Positions 63,085 through 64,000 of a stretch of DNA of 64,000 nt are shown here, piece by piece; the first letter of the stretch is position 1, and the number at the start of each line of letters is the position of its first letter. A model generated the notes under the pieces. The model had not been told where the DNA came from and did not search any database. It saw only the letters and a program-made list of their open reading frames with translations. The position numbers were made by a program, and so were the translations under genes. This stretch comes from CAYUZU01 sp964448675. GTDB taxonomy: Bacteria; Planctomycetota; Phycisphaerae; UBA1845; Fen-1342. The DNA lies in assembly GCA_964448675.1 (NCBI GenBank), contig CAYUZU010000005.1, positions 186,001 through 250,000 on the forward strand. Direction: 5' to 3'.

Positions 63085-64000
63085 ATGCCCGACGCCGCCA
63101 CAGCCCGCCCCCGTAAGACTCTCGCGCCCTACGGGCGCTCGTGGGTGCCCGTGCTGGCGGGGCATCTCGTATTCACCTTTCTGCACTACTGCCTGTTCGC
63201 GAACACGATGTGGTTGTTCCCCATGCTGGTGCGACTGCGCTTCGGCTCCGCCAACGTCGATGTTCGTGACTGGCAGACGACACTCATCACCGCTGCCATC
63301 CCGACCTTCCTGCTCTTCGCGGTCTTCTGGGGCGAACTGCTGCGGCGGATCTCCGTGCGCAAATACCTCCTGCTGTTCTGGCTCGTCTGCGTCCTGCCCA
63401 TCGGGTGCGCGGGCCTCGCACAGAACTACTGGCAACTGCTCGCCTGCCACGTCGTCGCGTCCGCCGGCTTCGCTGGCTGGGCCCCCGTCAACGGCAAGCT
63501 GCTCAAACACTTCTACGCCGACACCATGCACGGCCGCATCTACGGCATCCTCAGCTTCACCGCCCACGCCACCGGCTTCGCCAGCGTCTACGTTGTCGGC
63601 CGCTGGATCGATGAAGACCCGGACGCCTTCCGCATCTTCCTGCCGGCCGGCGCGGTGATGCAGCTTTGCGGGCTGCTGCTGCTCATGTCGCTGACACGGT
63701 GGACCGGCATGGTGGTTCGCGCGCGACGCAAACGCCGCCGCCCGTGGCGACGCCTGATCTGGCCGATCCTGAATATGGGCAAGGTGCTGCGGGCCGATCG
63801 CACGTTTCTGCGCTACGAAGTGGCGTTCATGACGTACGGGGCGGCGTTCATGTTCTGCGAGGCGCTGCTGCCCGTGCTGGCCACCACGCGGCTGGGCATG
63901 GGGTACGAGGATTACTCGCACTCGACGCAAATGGCCACCAAGCTGGCGCAGATGGCGATGGTCGTGCCGGCGGGCCTGCTGCTCGACCGTGCCGGGCCGA
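63085..64000 (+). CDS. MFS transporter, N-terminal part
   Basis: A gene that runs off the right edge; 305 residues are visible. The start ATG at 63085 follows CAAGAGATCG. Nine to ten hydrophobic segments are seen, for example VPVLAGHLVFTFLHYCLFAN, TLITAAIPTFLLFAVFWGEL, YLLLFWLVCVLPIGCAGLAQ and VAFMTYGAAFMFCEALLPVL. The basic loop RRISVRKYLLLFW between helices two and three, and GRIYGILSFTAHATGFASVY in helix five, fit the major facilitator superfamily. Charged loops between halves (RARRKRRRPWRR) support a six-plus-six layout. Substrate cannot be told. Confidence 0.8.
   Translation, partial: MPDAATARPRKTLAPYGRSWVPVLAGHLVFTFLHYCLFANTMWLFPMLVRLRFGSANVDVRDWQTTLITAAIPTFLLFAVFWGELLRRISVRKYLLLFWLVCVLPIGCAGLAQNYWQLLACHVVASAGFAGWAPVNGKLLKHFYADTMHGRIYGILSFTAHATGFASVYVVGRWIDEDPDAFRIFLPAGAVMQLCGLLLLMSLTRWTGMVVRARRKRRRPWRRLIWPILNMGKVLRADRTFLRYEVAFMTYGAAFMFCEALLPVLATTRLGMGYEDYSHSTQMATKLAQMAMVVPAGLLLDRAGP

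Overview
The window is GC-rich, single-copy chromosomal DNA that reads like a member of the Planctomycetota, probably a Phycisphaerae-type lineage. The signs are a Ser/Thr kinase with a DWG instead of DFG motif fused to a sulfatase-modifying-factor domain, secreted proteins ending in paired dockerin-like calcium repeats (GDSNCDGSVNWRDID type), a stand-alone secretin, a large macroglobulin-like exported protein, several FHA proteins, and a non-RpoD sigma-70 factor. This assignment is inferred from gene content; there is no rRNA in the window. No tRNA, rRNA, CRISPR array, insertion sequence, prophage or integrase gene was found. The window looks like core chromosome rather than an island.

Layout. 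1-2.5 kb (minus strand): an alternative sigma factor, then YbaK deacylase, a GNAT acetyltransferase and the start of a dipeptidyl-peptidase-IV-like lipoprotein. 3-6.8 kb (plus): a beta-phosphoglucomutase-type phosphatase, then a tight run of HEAT-repeat lipoprotein, RsbW-type kinase, STAS antagonist, MlaE permease and a divergent RNase HII. 6.9-14.3 kb: an alpha-2-macroglobulin-like protein without its thioester domain, and a secretin. 14.4-17.1 kb (minus): guaA and a Gfo/Idh oxidoreductase. 17.4-18.8 kb: a lipoprotein with an Asp-Gly repeat. 18.9-21.8 kb (minus): uvrA. 22.7-26.5 kb: ald, an HlyD-type adaptor and a MacB/LolD-type ATPase with an unusual membrane tail. 26.6-31.5 kb: rpsO-pnp, a cold-shock protein and an FHA-GAF histidine kinase.

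31.6-36.5 kb holds D-lyxose isomerase, then a class III aminotransferase and saccharopine dehydrogenase facing an aldehyde dehydrogenase; together these may degrade lysine or a related amine. 36.6-47.7 kb (minus) is a complete phosphate regulon in the order phoB-phoR-pstS-pstC-pstA-pstB-phoU, with a TTAACA direct repeat in front of pstS, followed by a secreted gingipain-like (C25) peptidase. 48-51.8 kb is a dnaG-rpoD macromolecular-synthesis pair with a clear sigma-70 promoter. 51.9-55.7 kb has a divergent pair: the membrane Ser/Thr kinase and an FHA/PilZ-like protein. 55.9-60.9 kb is a gap-pgk-rpe run coupled to a histidine-phosphatase relative that has lost its catalytic histidines, then accD and a LAB_N membrane protein. 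61-64 kb carries a secreted ADP-ribosylglycohydrolase-like protein with dockerin-like repeats and the first part of an MFS transporter.

The genes most worth a second look are the C25 peptidase whose catalytic domain is interrupted by two PA14-like modules, the inactive-looking phosphatase in the glycolytic operon, the partner-switch module next to an orphan MlaE permease, the macroglobulin without its thioester domain, and the exported ADP-ribosylglycohydrolase. Start codons were moved from the longest open frame wherever a ribosome binding site or family alignment supported a later start.
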